DNA from: Mucisphaera sp965279675
GTDB lineage: Bacteria > Planctomycetota > Phycisphaerae > Phycisphaerales > Phycisphaeraceae
Length of the DNA stretch: 64,000 bases
Reading direction: 5' to 3'
Assembly (NCBI RefSeq): GCF_965279675.1
Contig: NZ_CBDIIJ010000002.1
Span: forward strand, 1,488,001-1,552,000
Position 1 is the first letter of the stretch. Each line of letters begins with the position of its first letter. Below, one piece after another: positions 17,772 through 27,776 of the stretch. The position numbers and the translations under genes were made by a program. Below the pieces are notes generated by a model. It made no database searches, was not told where the DNA came from, and saw only the letters and a program-made list of their open reading frames with translations.

Positions 17772-18347
17772 CTATCGGCGTCTCTTGATGAGGGCTGGTG
17801 CGATGAGTGCGAGGAGGGCGCCGGTGGCGGGTGTGGGTATCCCTAGTGAGGCGATGATGGTGTTGGCGTCGTCTCCTACGCCGCCTCGGATGAGGATGTT
17901 GGCGAACTGGGGATCGACCGGGAAGAGCGCGACACCGGGCGCGCTATCGGGGATGACCAGCTGAGCCAGAGGGATAGGTGCCGACTGGTTGTCAGGAAAA
18001 GCGGAGATGACGTTCATGCCGGTGTCCGATTCGCCGGCTTCTACGAGGAGGCTTGGGCGATCGAAGAGGAAGTAGGAATCGGTGTCTGCTGTCGTCGGGA
18101 CGAAGGCGAAGAGCCCGTCGTCAGCGAAGAGGCCGATCTGGCCGAAGGCAGTTTCCTGATTGAGTGTAAGGTTGCGGAACTCGATCTGGATGGCGTTGAG
18201 TTCGCCGTCGCCCAGGAGTGTGAGTGTGTAGGTGGTGTGGGTAGCCAGGCCGACGGTGGGTTTGGAGGTGACGGCTAGCTCCAGCGCTGAGGCGGGAGCG
18301 GTGCATGTGGCGAGGGCTAGTGATGCGAGCAGGGTTTGGGGTTTCAT
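17772..18347 (-). CDS. Small secreted protein with PEP-CTERM-like tail
   Basis: 191 residues. A signal peptide (LLASLALATCTAPASA) ends near residue 21. The middle is a beta-rich domain (YTLTLLGDGELNAIQIEF), possibly cohesin-like, with acidic loops. The C-terminus IPTPATGALLALIAPALIKR followed by Arg fits the Pro-rich motif, hydrophobic segment and Arg cluster of exosortase-type sorting tails, although the usual PEP is PTP here. GGAG precedes the ATG. No exosortase gene is in the window. Confidence 0.75.
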   Translation of the reverse strand: MKPQTLLASLALATCTAPASALELAVTSKPTVGLATHTTYTLTLLGDGELNAIQIEFRNLTLNQETAFGQIGLFADDGLFAFVPTTADTDSYFLFDRPSLLVEAGESDTGMNVISAFPDNQSAPIPLAQLVIPDSAPGVALFPVDPQFANILIRGGVGDDANTIIASLGIPTPATGALLALIAPALIKRRR

Positions 18348-18383
18348 TTCTCGGCTCCAAGTAGAAAGTGGTTCGCGGACGAT

Positions 18384-20624
18384 TCAGCGTCGTTTTAACA
18401 GTGCGGACGCGAGAAGGACAAGGGGTGCGGCGGCGGGTTCGGGGATGGTTGTTGAGGGGGGAGCGGGGTTGAAGTTGGTGGCGAGGAGGGAGAGGTCGAT
18501 GAGGTCGACGACGTTGTCGCCATTGAAGTTGCCGCCTGCCCATCCGGCGGGTTGGCCGAAGTTGGCGGCGAGTTTGGAGAGGTCGTTGAGGTCGATGACT
18601 AGGTCGAGGTTGGTGTCGCCTGGGGTGAGTTCGTCGATTCTGAAAACGACGGTGCCGTCGATGGCGAGGTTTGTGGTGTCGAAGTCTCCGATGGGTGTGT
18701 GGGTGGTGATCTGATCGAACCAGCCGGACCTACTTGCATGGGTCCAGTCGAACAGATGGAGGGTGGCGTCGTTGAGCGCAACGAGTTCATCAACCGTTAG
18801 GTGGCTGGCGATCTCCAGGTGGAGTGTTCCGCCGAGTGTGACCGGCGTCGCCGGCTCCAGGAACCCGATGGTCGAGCCCCACTCTCCGTCTTCGAAGACC
18901 ATTCTGAGGCTGGCGTTCTGATGCATGGTCAATTGCTGGGCAACACTGATAGGGATCGGTTGTTCGTCAGCAACAGGTTGGAAGTCCCAGATCCGAAGCG
19001 TTGCATTGGCTCCAATGTTCAGCCCATTGATTTCGCCATCGGGGAAGATGAGGTTACCGCTGTCAGCGGGGTAGATAGATGAGTGGTTCCACAGGTTTTC
19101 GGGACGAACCAGTTGCTCGCGGGTGATGTTGCGGGCGCCGCGCAGGTCGGTTCCGTGCATGATCGTGTCGCGCAGGTTGATGTCGTCGAGGTCGGCGTTT
19201 GTGAGGTTGGCGTTGGTCAGCGAGGCGATCTGAAAGTTGGCTCGGGACAGGTTCTGTCGGGCGAGGTTAGCGTCGGACAGGTCTGCTGCGATGAACGAGA
19301 CGTCCTGGAGGTCGTGGGCCTTGTAGCTGCCGGTGCTCTCAAGCATCTGGACCGTGAAGCCGATCGCGTGGTCGAGACGTGCACCCCGGATGGTGGTGTC
19401 CGTGAAGTCTGCATTTGTCAGGTCGTTGCGGAGGAGGTTGGCGTCGGTGAGGTTCGCGTTGCGGAAGGAGGCGTTGTTGCGTGGGGCGTGCTCATACCGC
19501 CAGGACCCGCTGAGGTCGGCTCTTGTGAGGTTTGCGTGGCTGAAGTCGGTGTCTGTCAGGACTGATTGGAAAGACGATATGCTGCCGGCCCTGAGGCTAG
19601 CGTCGGTGAGGTTCTGGCCGCTGAAGTCCCATCCTGTGAGGTCGTTGCCGTCAAGGTTGAGGCTTGACAGGCTGCCGTTCTGAAAGCTCTGCGTGCTCTG
19701 GAGCATGGCCTGGGTGAGGCTGTTTTGTTGCATGTTGGAGAAGCGTGCGCCTGTGATGATGGACCCTGACATGCTTGCGCCGGTGATTTTTGCGTTGTTG
19801 AAGTTTGTGTTGGATAGGTCGGCGTCGTTAAAGTTAGCACCCGTTGTATCTGAGTTTGAGAGATTGGCATTGGTTAAGTTCTGGCTAGATAAGTCCCAGC
19901 CGGGCATATCCAGCAGGTGCAAAATTATGCCTGTGAGATTCTGGTTCTGGTAGCTGGCTGTGCTTTGCAGTGTTGAGAACTGGAAGTTGCTGACGCGTTG
20001 GAAGTCGGCGCCTTCGATGTTAGCTCCTGCGAAACTCGAGCCGAGTAGGTCGGATGCACCAAAGTGAGTATCTGTCAGATTGAGATTGTTGAAGTTCCAG
20101 TAGTGAAGCTTGATTGATCCGAGGGTGGTGCCGGTGAGGTTGCCGTCCTGGAAGCTTCGGGTGCTCTGGAGCATCTGGTACGTGAGGCCGGTTACTTGCG
20201 AGAAGTTGGTGTGTGTGATGCTCGTGTCGGTGAGGTTTGCGCCGGTCAGATTCGCGCGATCTAGACGTGCATCGGTCAGGTCTGATCCGGAGAAATCGGT
20301 GTTGGTCAGGTTGGCTTGGGCTAAGTATGCCCCGAGCAACTGGGCGTTGCGGATGGTGGCGTTCTCGAGTTTGGTTCTGTAGAAGAACGCATCGGTCAGA
20401 TCGGCCTGATCGAGCCATGCTTTCGTGAGGTCGATGTCATCGAGGAGGGCTTCGGGTTCGGCAACCTTACCTGCTCCGTCAGGGGCGAGTGTTGTGGACT
20501 GCAGCTTGCCTAAAGATTGATTCAGTGGGTCGACGTACTGCCATTCATAAATGTCTGCGTTCGAGAATGTCGAAGTCAACGTCAACAGGAGGCCTGCTGC
20601 TGCGGCTTTGCGGGAATTCGACAT
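18384..20624 (-). CDS. Secreted pentapeptide-repeat protein with dockerin-like repeats and PEP-CTERM tail
   Basis: 746 residues. A signal peptide (to about residue 24) is followed by roughly 430 residues of A(D/N)LxxAxL pentapeptide repeats, expected to fold as a right-handed beta-helix. These are organised into longer units that recur at least four times, each opening with MLQSTRSFQ, TLQSTASYQ, MLQSTQSFQ or MLESTGSYK, followed by NLTG and a W-D/N-F/L core. Next are a beta domain and two calcium-loop dockerin-like repeats (GDTNLDLVIDLNDL and GDNVVDLIDLSLL). The tail is IPEPAAAPLVLLASALLKRR. GGAGG is 7 nt before the ATG. Probably a surface-anchored protein; partner unknown. Confidence 0.9.
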   Translation of the reverse strand: MSNSRKAAAAGLLLTLTSTFSNADIYEWQYVDPLNQSLGKLQSTTLAPDGAGKVAEPEALLDDIDLTKAWLDQADLTDAFFYRTKLENATIRNAQLLGAYLAQANLTNTDFSGSDLTDARLDRANLTGANLTDTSITHTNFSQVTGLTYQMLQSTRSFQDGNLTGTTLGSIKLHYWNFNNLNLTDTHFGASDLLGSSFAGANIEGADFQRVSNFQFSTLQSTASYQNQNLTGIILHLLDMPGWDLSSQNLTNANLSNSDTTGANFNDADLSNTNFNNAKITGASMSGSIITGARFSNMQQNSLTQAMLQSTQSFQNGSLSSLNLDGNDLTGWDFSGQNLTDASLRAGSISSFQSVLTDTDFSHANLTRADLSGSWRYEHAPRNNASFRNANLTDANLLRNDLTNADFTDTTIRGARLDHAIGFTVQMLESTGSYKAHDLQDVSFIAADLSDANLARQNLSRANFQIASLTNANLTNADLDDINLRDTIMHGTDLRGARNITREQLVRPENLWNHSSIYPADSGNLIFPDGEINGLNIGANATLRIWDFQPVADEQPIPISVAQQLTMHQNASLRMVFEDGEWGSTIGFLEPATPVTLGGTLHLEIASHLTVDELVALNDATLHLFDWTHASRSGWFDQITTHTPIGDFDTTNLAIDGTVVFRIDELTPGDTNLDLVIDLNDLSKLAANFGQPAGWAGGNFNGDNVVDLIDLSLLATNFNPAPPSTTIPEPAAAPLVLLASALLKRR

Positions 20625-20768
20625 GGGTGACCCTCCGGGTAAGACACGAGCTGACGAGATAGATGCACATCAAGTTTATCAGTTGGTTTTTGGTAACCAA
20701 GAGAATCTTGCTGTTTGTGGTGACTTCGGTGTGCTCTATGGCTCTGGGGCCTGCTTGCGGGGCGGTCG

Positions 20769-21803
20769 TTACCAGCGGATGGTGTAGGCGTAGCCCTGGG
20801 TGGCGTGGTTGCCGGTGCCGGTGATGAGGGTGTTGGGGCTGAGGGTTTCGATGTTACTGGCGCCGCCTGTGTTGTCGGTGGCGAGTTGGATCCATTCTTG
20901 CCAGGTGTGGGCGTTGTCGGTGGAGATGAGCAGGAGGTGGCGGAAGGGTTTTTGGCTTTGGTCGGTGGCGGTCATGACGATGGCGGGTTGGTTGTTGAGG
21001 GTGATGGTGGTGGTGTCGCCTAGGAAGCCTTTGTCGAAGGCCTGGTGGTGTTTGTGCCAGGTTTCGCCCTGGTCTTCGGAGCGGTAGAGGGTGGCGATGC
21101 CTGAGGCGGTGACGTAGATGGCTTCGTCGGTTTTGAAGAAGTGCATCAGGTCGCGGGCGTCGGGGAAGTCGGCGGTTTGCCGCCAGGTCTTGCCGGCATC
21201 GGTGGACTTGAAGATTTTGCCGGAGGCTTCGAAGCCGACGCCTGTGAGGACGACGGCTTGGCCGAGATCGATGAGGCAGGTGGTGTTCTGTCTTGGGAGG
21301 GTGTTGGAGACGGGGATGTGTTCGAAGGTTTGGAAGTGGTCTTCGGTGCGGATGATGCTGATGCGGTTGTTTTCGGAGCGTCGGAGTCCGGCGATGATGA
21401 CGCCGTTGTCGAGCTGGGTGAGGGCCACGGTGCGTGAGGCTTTGGGGCGGGCGACGACGGACCAGGACTCGCCTTCGTCGGTGGACTTGAGGATGAGTGC
21501 GGGTTCGGAGGTGGTGGCGTAGAGGCTGCCGTCGTGGGCGCGGATGAAGTTGCGGATGTCGGCGGCGTCGTAGAGGTCGCCGGCGTCGGTGGTTTTTCGC
21601 CACGTCTGGCCGTTGTCGGTGGTTTTGTAGATGTCGGCGGTTTCTTCGGTGCCGATGAGGGCGGTGCCTGGGGCGAGGGTGATGGAGGAGCGGACGTTGG
21701 ACTCGCCTAGGGGAGCGAAGGTGTGGGCGATGCGGGGTGTGGGTGGAGTGGTGCAGGCGGTGAGGATGAGTGAGAGGATGGTGATGGTGATGAGGGCGCG
21801 CAT
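20769..21803 (-). CDS. BNR/Asp-box repeat lipoprotein
   Basis: 344 residues with a lipoprotein signal (LILTAC, Cys17). At least five Asp-box motifs recur at blade-like spacing: TTDNGQTW, STDEGESW, STDAGKTW, SEDQGETW and STDNAHTW. This predicts a beta-propeller like those of sialidases or the Ycf48/photosystem-assembly type. No sialidase catalytic Arg triad or FRIP motif is evident, so an enzymatic role is not claimed. AGGAG lies 7 nt upstream of the ATG. It sits among exported proteins but uses a lipid anchor rather than a PEP-CTERM tail. Confidence 0.85.
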   Translation of the reverse strand: MRALITITILSLILTACTTPPTPRIAHTFAPLGESNVRSSITLAPGTALIGTEETADIYKTTDNGQTWRKTTDAGDLYDAADIRNFIRAHDGSLYATTSEPALILKSTDEGESWSVVARPKASRTVALTQLDNGVIIAGLRRSENNRISIIRTEDHFQTFEHIPVSNTLPRQNTTCLIDLGQAVVLTGVGFEASGKIFKSTDAGKTWRQTADFPDARDLMHFFKTDEAIYVTASGIATLYRSEDQGETWHKHHQAFDKGFLGDTTTITLNNQPAIVMTATDQSQKPFRHLLLISTDNAHTWQEWIQLATDNTGGASNIETLSPNTLITGTGNHATQGYAYTIRW

Positions 21804-21866
21804 TCGGGGCTCCTGAGACTTGGTGTGCTCAGGGTAGTGCGGGGCGCATGTGAATTTAACTGTGCA

Positions 21867-23528
21867 TTAAGGGGTGGGTTGGTGGCTGCGTCGACGCAAA
21901 ACTGTTGGGATCAGGAGGGTGATGAGGAGGGCGGATCTGGGTTCGGGGATGGGGGAGATTTGATTGGTGATGATAGCGGCTTCACCGTCGGTGAAGTTGA
22001 GTCGGTAGGCGACGATGTTCTTGTTGTTGAGTCCTGAGGTGGGGTCGAAGTCGATGGTGGCGATGGTGCGGAGGTCGGTGATATCGGGGTGGGGGTTGAT
22101 GTCGAAGGTGACGCCTGACTGGGCGAGGGAGAAGGTTTCGTTTTGTTCGATGTCGTATCCGATGAGTGCCGTATGGCTGCCGTCGCCGAGGGTTGCGAGG
22201 ACGACGATGATGTCGTTGTCGTTGAGTGCGGATTGGTTGAAGTTTTTGATGAATAGGAAGTCGTTTGCGTCGTTACGGTTGTTGAGTCCGAGTTCGGTGG
22301 AGAGTGGGATGGTGATGAAGTAGTCATCGGGGCCAAGATTCTGGGCGAGGATGATGGCTTCGCCGGGCTCACTGAGGATGCTGTCGCCGTTGGCTTGTGT
22401 TCGGTAGCTGACGGGGGCTCTGAAGGCGATGTTGCCGTTGTTGTTGGTGATGGGTTTTGTGTTGCCGAGGTCGCCTAGGAATGTGCCGGTTTCGCCGCCG
22501 AGTACGCTGATGAGGTTTTCGCCTTCCTGTGCGATGAGGGTGGTTGGGGTGTACAGGGCGGTGTCGGAGGCGTCATCGATGCCCTGTCCTGTTGAGATGT
22601 CAAGGCTGGCGGTGAAGGCGGTCGGTGCGAAGGAGGCTTTGTTGTGGTGGTGGAAGGTTGTGAAGGTGAAGTCGTCGTCGGGCGTGGGGCCGTCGATGGC
22701 GACGATGCTGGGGTTGGGCTTGATGATGCTGGGGTTGTTTGTGGTGGCCTGCAGGATCGTGTCTTTGCGTAGTCCGCGAACGGATGTGCCGATGCCTGCC
22801 CGGAACTGGACCTGGTTGTCGATGATGAGAATGTCTTCTTCGAATGATGTGATGATGTTTCCGTCTGAGACAGGGGATCCTTCTCGCGCGGTGAGGATGA
22901 GGGTGGCGTCATCAAAAACGGAGGGCTCGTGGGTCTGGTAGATGCCTTCATTGAAGAAGGTGCTGAGGTTGGGGTTCTTGAAGCGTGCGGTGAAGGCGAT
23001 GTGGCCGGACTGCCGGTCGATGGTTGGGTTATTGAGTGAGGTGAAGACCCCGCCATCGGGTGTGGGCTGGTCGGTGGTTGCAAACATTTCGAGGTCGCCG
23101 TTGATGTTGGAGAGGATCGATGAACTGAAGCTGAAGTTTGAGTTGTCGTTGATCTCTGCGCTGAAGGCGAGGACGCCATCGTTGGCGAGCACGGGTCTGG
23201 CGAGCCGGTTGTAGGTTTGTGATGGGTTGTCGGGCAGGGGCTGATTGGTTTGCGCAACGATGGTGGTGTCGTTGTCTTCTCGGAGGATGATTGCGGTGTC
23301 TGTGCTGTTGGTGTCTGCGACTTCGGCCAGGAAGAGGACCTGGTTGTTGTCGTTGATGGAGGGCGTCAGGAAGTTGGGCGTGTATCTGAGTTGGGGCTTG
23401 CTGGGTTCAAGGGCGTTGCCTGAGAGGGCGATGATGCGGAAGTCCTGGACGTTGATTTGTGCCTGGAGTGATGAAGTCGTTGATACCAGGCCGATGCAAG
23501 CGACCATCAGTCGTGCGGGAAAGCGCAT
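21867..23528 (-). CDS. Secreted NxxGxxAF tandem-repeat protein with PEP-CTERM tail
   Basis: 553 residues. The signal peptide ends near SLQAQ (residue 24). The body has repeats around the NxxGxxAF theme seen in planctomycete choice-of-anchor proteins: NDNNQVLFLAEV, ANDGVLAFSAEI, RQSGHIAFTARF and NNNGNIAFRAPV, plus IVAQTNQ/LIAQEGE-type strands. A propeller-like fold is likely. The tail IPEPRSALLITLLIPTVLRR is a PEP-CTERM signal. GGAGAGGAG precedes the ATG. No enzymatic motif seen. Confidence 0.85.
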   Translation of the reverse strand: MRFPARLMVACIGLVSTTSSLQAQINVQDFRIIALSGNALEPSKPQLRYTPNFLTPSINDNNQVLFLAEVADTNSTDTAIILREDNDTTIVAQTNQPLPDNPSQTYNRLARPVLANDGVLAFSAEINDNSNFSFSSSILSNINGDLEMFATTDQPTPDGGVFTSLNNPTIDRQSGHIAFTARFKNPNLSTFFNEGIYQTHEPSVFDDATLILTAREGSPVSDGNIITSFEEDILIIDNQVQFRAGIGTSVRGLRKDTILQATTNNPSIIKPNPSIVAIDGPTPDDDFTFTTFHHHNKASFAPTAFTASLDISTGQGIDDASDTALYTPTTLIAQEGENLISVLGGETGTFLGDLGNTKPITNNNGNIAFRAPVSYRTQANGDSILSEPGEAIILAQNLGPDDYFITIPLSTELGLNNRNDANDFLFIKNFNQSALNDNDIIVVLATLGDGSHTALIGYDIEQNETFSLAQSGVTFDINPHPDITDLRTIATIDFDPTSGLNNKNIVAYRLNFTDGEAAIITNQISPIPEPRSALLITLLIPTVLRRRSHQPTP

Positions 23529-23589
23529 GGATACTCCTCTCCGATTCTCCTGCGGATTTCCAGATCATCACCTTTAACGGGCTAGCGGG

Positions 23590-25575
23590 TCAAGCCTTTT
23601 TTGGATGATGGCGGCGGAGGATGGTTGGGAGCGTCAAGAGAAGGAGGGCTGAGGTGGGTTCGGGGATGGGGGTGCCATTGAAGTAGAGGGCTGCGAGGTT
23701 CCAGGCGTCCTGGCCGACCTGTGCGCCGATGATTCGTCCGGGGAGGTCGTCGGCGCGGACGTGGATGCCGCCGTAGAGGCGTGAGAGTCCGGCTTCGTCG
23801 GCGGCGTCGTAGTAGGTGGCCCATTGGAGTTGGATGAACTCGGAGGGTCCGTATTCGAAGAAGAGGGAGTCGCCGATGGGGAAGTCGTAGGTGCCGAGCC
23901 CGCCGGGGAAGTATTCGGTGCCGGTGATGGCGGTGAGGACTTCGGCGGCGGCGCGTGAGAAGGTGGAGTGTCCGGAGACGTAGGCGGCGAAGGGGGGTGT
24001 GACGAAGGTGTCGCGCTGATAGGGGAGCCATTCGGTGGCGAGGATCCAGTCGACGCCGCCTATGTCGGTGGGGTCGTCGAAGGGGGGCTCGGGCGGGCCG
24101 GTCCAGGAGAGGATGGCGATTTCGCCTTCGCGGCCGGCGAGGTGTTCGTGGCGGCCGCCTGGGGCGGTGGTTTCTGGGGTGATGACTTCGACGAGTCCGG
24201 GTTCGAGGGTGAGGCCTTCGGGGTGGTAGGTGGCGACGAGGTCGCCATCGACTTCGACGAAGAGGTTGGGGTCGGAGGCTTGTCCGCGTTGTCCCATGTA
24301 GCGGATCATGGAGACGGGGCGTGAGTAGTCGTAATAGCCCTTGTGGTTCCATGCGGCGATGCCGGCGTCGTGGACGGCTGCGTTGAGGGCGAAGTAGGTT
24401 TTGATGTCCCAGGTGAGGTCGTCGACGACGGGTCCGGTTCCGCCTATGCGTTTTTCGATGCCGAGTTCGTTCATGCGGTCGGCGGCGTCGTTGGCGATGG
24501 TGTTCCAGTGTCCGGGGGGTGCTTCGGAGTCGGGTCCGTCGGCCCAGAACTCGGCGACGATGCGTCCCCAGTCGGCGTGGAGGACCATCTCGGGTTCGTA
24601 GGGCTGGTTGGTGTAGGGGTTGATGGCGTGTCCGCGGTCTTCGTAGGTGCCTAGGACGCGGTTGCCCATGGAGGCGGGAGAGACATCGATGCGCTGCGAC
24701 TGGTTGGGATCGAGGAGGGCCGCGTAGCGGAGGACCTCGTTCACGGACTCGCGGAACTCGGCGTCGCCAGCGCCGTTGAGGTAGGGGGGGGCTCCCTGGT
24801 CGTGGTGGACGCCGTTGACGGGGTTGCGGTCGGCATCGGAGAGAGCGAAGCCTTTGACGTTGCCCCAGTTGGGTGTCTGGAAGGCCTGGACGGCTTCGGT
24901 GAGGGTTTGTCCATTCTGGTCGATGCGGAGGCCGGTGAACTCGAGGGGTTGCCAGCGGTTGGGATCGATCATTGGGGTGCCGGGGTCGTCGAAGCGCATC
25001 GGCGGGTTGACGGGGGTGTAGGCGTCGGGAGAGGGGTCGATGTAGTTGTCGTTTTCTTCGGCGCCGTCGGTGAGGCCGAAGTTGATGACGGCCTGGGCGA
25101 TGCGGTTGCCGATGGCGGCGGGTGAGTTGCCGGTGGTGGTGGTGTTATTGAAGTCGTAGCCGAGCTGGACCATCTGGGATTTGGTCTGGAAGTCGGTGAA
25201 GCCGCGGCCGGGGCCGATGCCGCCTGGGCCGGTGACGAAGCGGTGCTGGATGATCTGGTAGGCGGCGTGGGAGATGGCTTCGTTTCTAGCAGCTTCGTTG
25301 TTGGCAAAGTCGGGGGCGTCGATGTCGAGGAGGTAGGAGTTGGCGGTGTCGTCGAAGGCGGCCCAGGTGTCGTACATGGCGAGGGAGAGGTGCCAGAGGT
25401 TGCGGGCGTGGACGGTGGGTCTGGCGGTGTCGGCACGGATGGCGTCGAGGAGCTGTTCGTTCCAGATGCGGGCGACGCTGGCATCGGGGCCGGGCGCGGT
25501 ATCGGCGTGGAGGGGAAGCATGGTGGCGAGCGCGGCGGCGGCGGCGATCAGGGTGGAGCGGAGGCGGAACGGCAT
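23590..25575 (-). CDS. Vanadium-haloperoxidase-like (PAP2 fold) exported protein with PEP-CTERM tail
   Basis: 661 residues with a signal peptide (LIAAAAALATMLPLHADT). The helical body carries the acid phosphatase/vanadium haloperoxidase pocket in order: RPVSMIRYMG, the YVSGHSTFSRAAAEVL box (SGH with Arg further on), and SRLYGGIHVRADDLPG (SR...GxH...D). These residues bind vanadate in haloperoxidases and phosphate in PAP2 phosphatases. The N-terminus (WNEQLLDAIRADTARPTVHA) matches exported bacterial haloperoxidase homologues. It ends IPEPTSALLLLTLPTILRR. Halogenating activity is plausible but unproven. Confidence 0.87.
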   Translation of the reverse strand: MPFRLRSTLIAAAAALATMLPLHADTAPGPDASVARIWNEQLLDAIRADTARPTVHARNLWHLSLAMYDTWAAFDDTANSYLLDIDAPDFANNEAARNEAISHAAYQIIQHRFVTGPGGIGPGRGFTDFQTKSQMVQLGYDFNNTTTTGNSPAAIGNRIAQAVINFGLTDGAEENDNYIDPSPDAYTPVNPPMRFDDPGTPMIDPNRWQPLEFTGLRIDQNGQTLTEAVQAFQTPNWGNVKGFALSDADRNPVNGVHHDQGAPPYLNGAGDAEFRESVNEVLRYAALLDPNQSQRIDVSPASMGNRVLGTYEDRGHAINPYTNQPYEPEMVLHADWGRIVAEFWADGPDSEAPPGHWNTIANDAADRMNELGIEKRIGGTGPVVDDLTWDIKTYFALNAAVHDAGIAAWNHKGYYDYSRPVSMIRYMGQRGQASDPNLFVEVDGDLVATYHPEGLTLEPGLVEVITPETTAPGGRHEHLAGREGEIAILSWTGPPEPPFDDPTDIGGVDWILATEWLPYQRDTFVTPPFAAYVSGHSTFSRAAAEVLTAITGTEYFPGGLGTYDFPIGDSLFFEYGPSEFIQLQWATYYDAADEAGLSRLYGGIHVRADDLPGRIIGAQVGQDAWNLAALYFNGTPIPEPTSALLLLTLPTILRRHHPKKA

Positions 25576-25775
25576 GGGGGATCTCTCCTCGGCGACAGCG
25601 GGTGGCGGACCGGTTCTATAACCATGGCCGATGGGCTGGCGAGGTCAAGTTTATGCGTGTGTTGAGGGGGTTAATTTGGGGGGAGTTGATTGGTCATTCC
25701 CACGACTTATTAGCCATCGGCGGGCAAAGTCTTGGCACCCAGAAAATGTTGTCTTGGGTAGGTGACGTTTTGGTT

Positions 25776-25800
25776 CTGTGGGCACGCGGCGTGCCCACAG
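25776..25800. repeat. Dispersed palindromic repeat family A, copy 1
   Basis: Perfect 12-bp arms (CTGTGGGCACGC and GCGTGCCCACAG) around a single G. With flanks, 36 bp (25772-25807) are identical to 40304-40339. Intergenic in both places. Confidence 0.8.
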
Positions 25801-25832
25801 CCACCCGTGACTATTGGTGGTCTGGTGGTTGT

Positions 25833-25852
25833 CCCAAGGCTTGCGCCTTGGG
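25833..25852. repeat. Dispersed hairpin repeat family B, copy 1
   Basis: Arms CCCAAGGC and GCCTTGGG around the loop TTGC, preceded by TTGT and followed by GCTCGTG. The second copy at 32507-32526 keeps loop and flanks but changes two stem pairs in a compensating way. Confidence 0.75.
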
Positions 25853-26014
25853 CTCGTGAAGGGGGTGGTGGGTTTGTTGTGTGGGTGGGTTGCGAATTGG
25901 TGATTGGAAGCACAACCGCGGTGGCACAGCGCGGCTCAAACATCCATTGCTTGTTTGGTAGTTATCACCTGCGACTTCTACAGGGCTCGTTCTGAGACAT
26001 GCAACACCCGGCTA

Positions 26015-26305
26015 TCAGTCCATCTTCAGATCTTCAGCGAAGCTCGAATCGGGTTTGATCTTGTTGAGTGGATAACCGGTGTGATCTGCGGCGATGTGGC
26101 GGATGCTTTCGATGATCTCTGGCAGCTCGTCTTGTGGCTTTGATTCAGATGCATCCATGAAGGTGCGATGCACGAGCATGGCGAGGTCTGCGATCGTGCG
26201 CGCGTGGCTCAACTCGCGCTCGGGTAGTGAAACATCAAAGTGTTCTTCTACCTTCATAACTAGTTCAACTGCATCCAGTCCCATGCTTTGGATATTAGTT
26301 GGCAA
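26015..26305 (-). CDS. Acyl-carrier-protein-like protein lacking the phosphopantetheine serine
   Basis: Up to 96 residues from a TTG at 26305, or 89 from the ATG at 26284; neither has a clear ribosome site. The first half reads MGLDAVELVMKVEEHFDVSL, which matches helix II of ACP, but the DS attachment site is DA, so it should not carry 4'-phosphopantetheine. The second half (EIIESIRHIAADHTGYPLNK, then PDSSFAEDLKMD) looks like ACP helix I and its loop. The order is therefore permuted relative to ACP. Similar small proteins occur in other bacteria as I recall; function unknown. It lies 24 nt after the NtrC-type regulator gene. Confidence 0.65.
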   Translation of the reverse strand: MPTNIQSMGLDAVELVMKVEEHFDVSLPERELSHARTIADLAMLVHRTFMDASESKPQDELPEIIESIRHIAADHTGYPLNKIKPDSSFAEDLKMD

Positions 26306-26329
26306 AACATGGTTTGTGACTGGCTGGGG

Positions 26330-27772
<1,443 letters not shown>

Positions 27773-27776
27773 GGGG

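Larger units (their letters stand above)
25576..26014. other. 439-bp non-coding stretch with palindromic repeats
   Basis: No convincing gene. It holds the 5' flank of the haloperoxidase gene (GAGGAG ribosome site at its edge), a family A palindrome (25776-25800) and a family B hairpin (25833-25852). The remaining downstream part is less GC-rich, with no tRNA-like or terminator-with-T-tract structure that I can see. Confidence 0.6.

Noticed and set aside
20769..21803. BNR protein as a sialidase
   Set aside because: Asp-boxes are present but the sialidase Arg triad, catalytic Tyr/Glu and FRIP motif are not evident.
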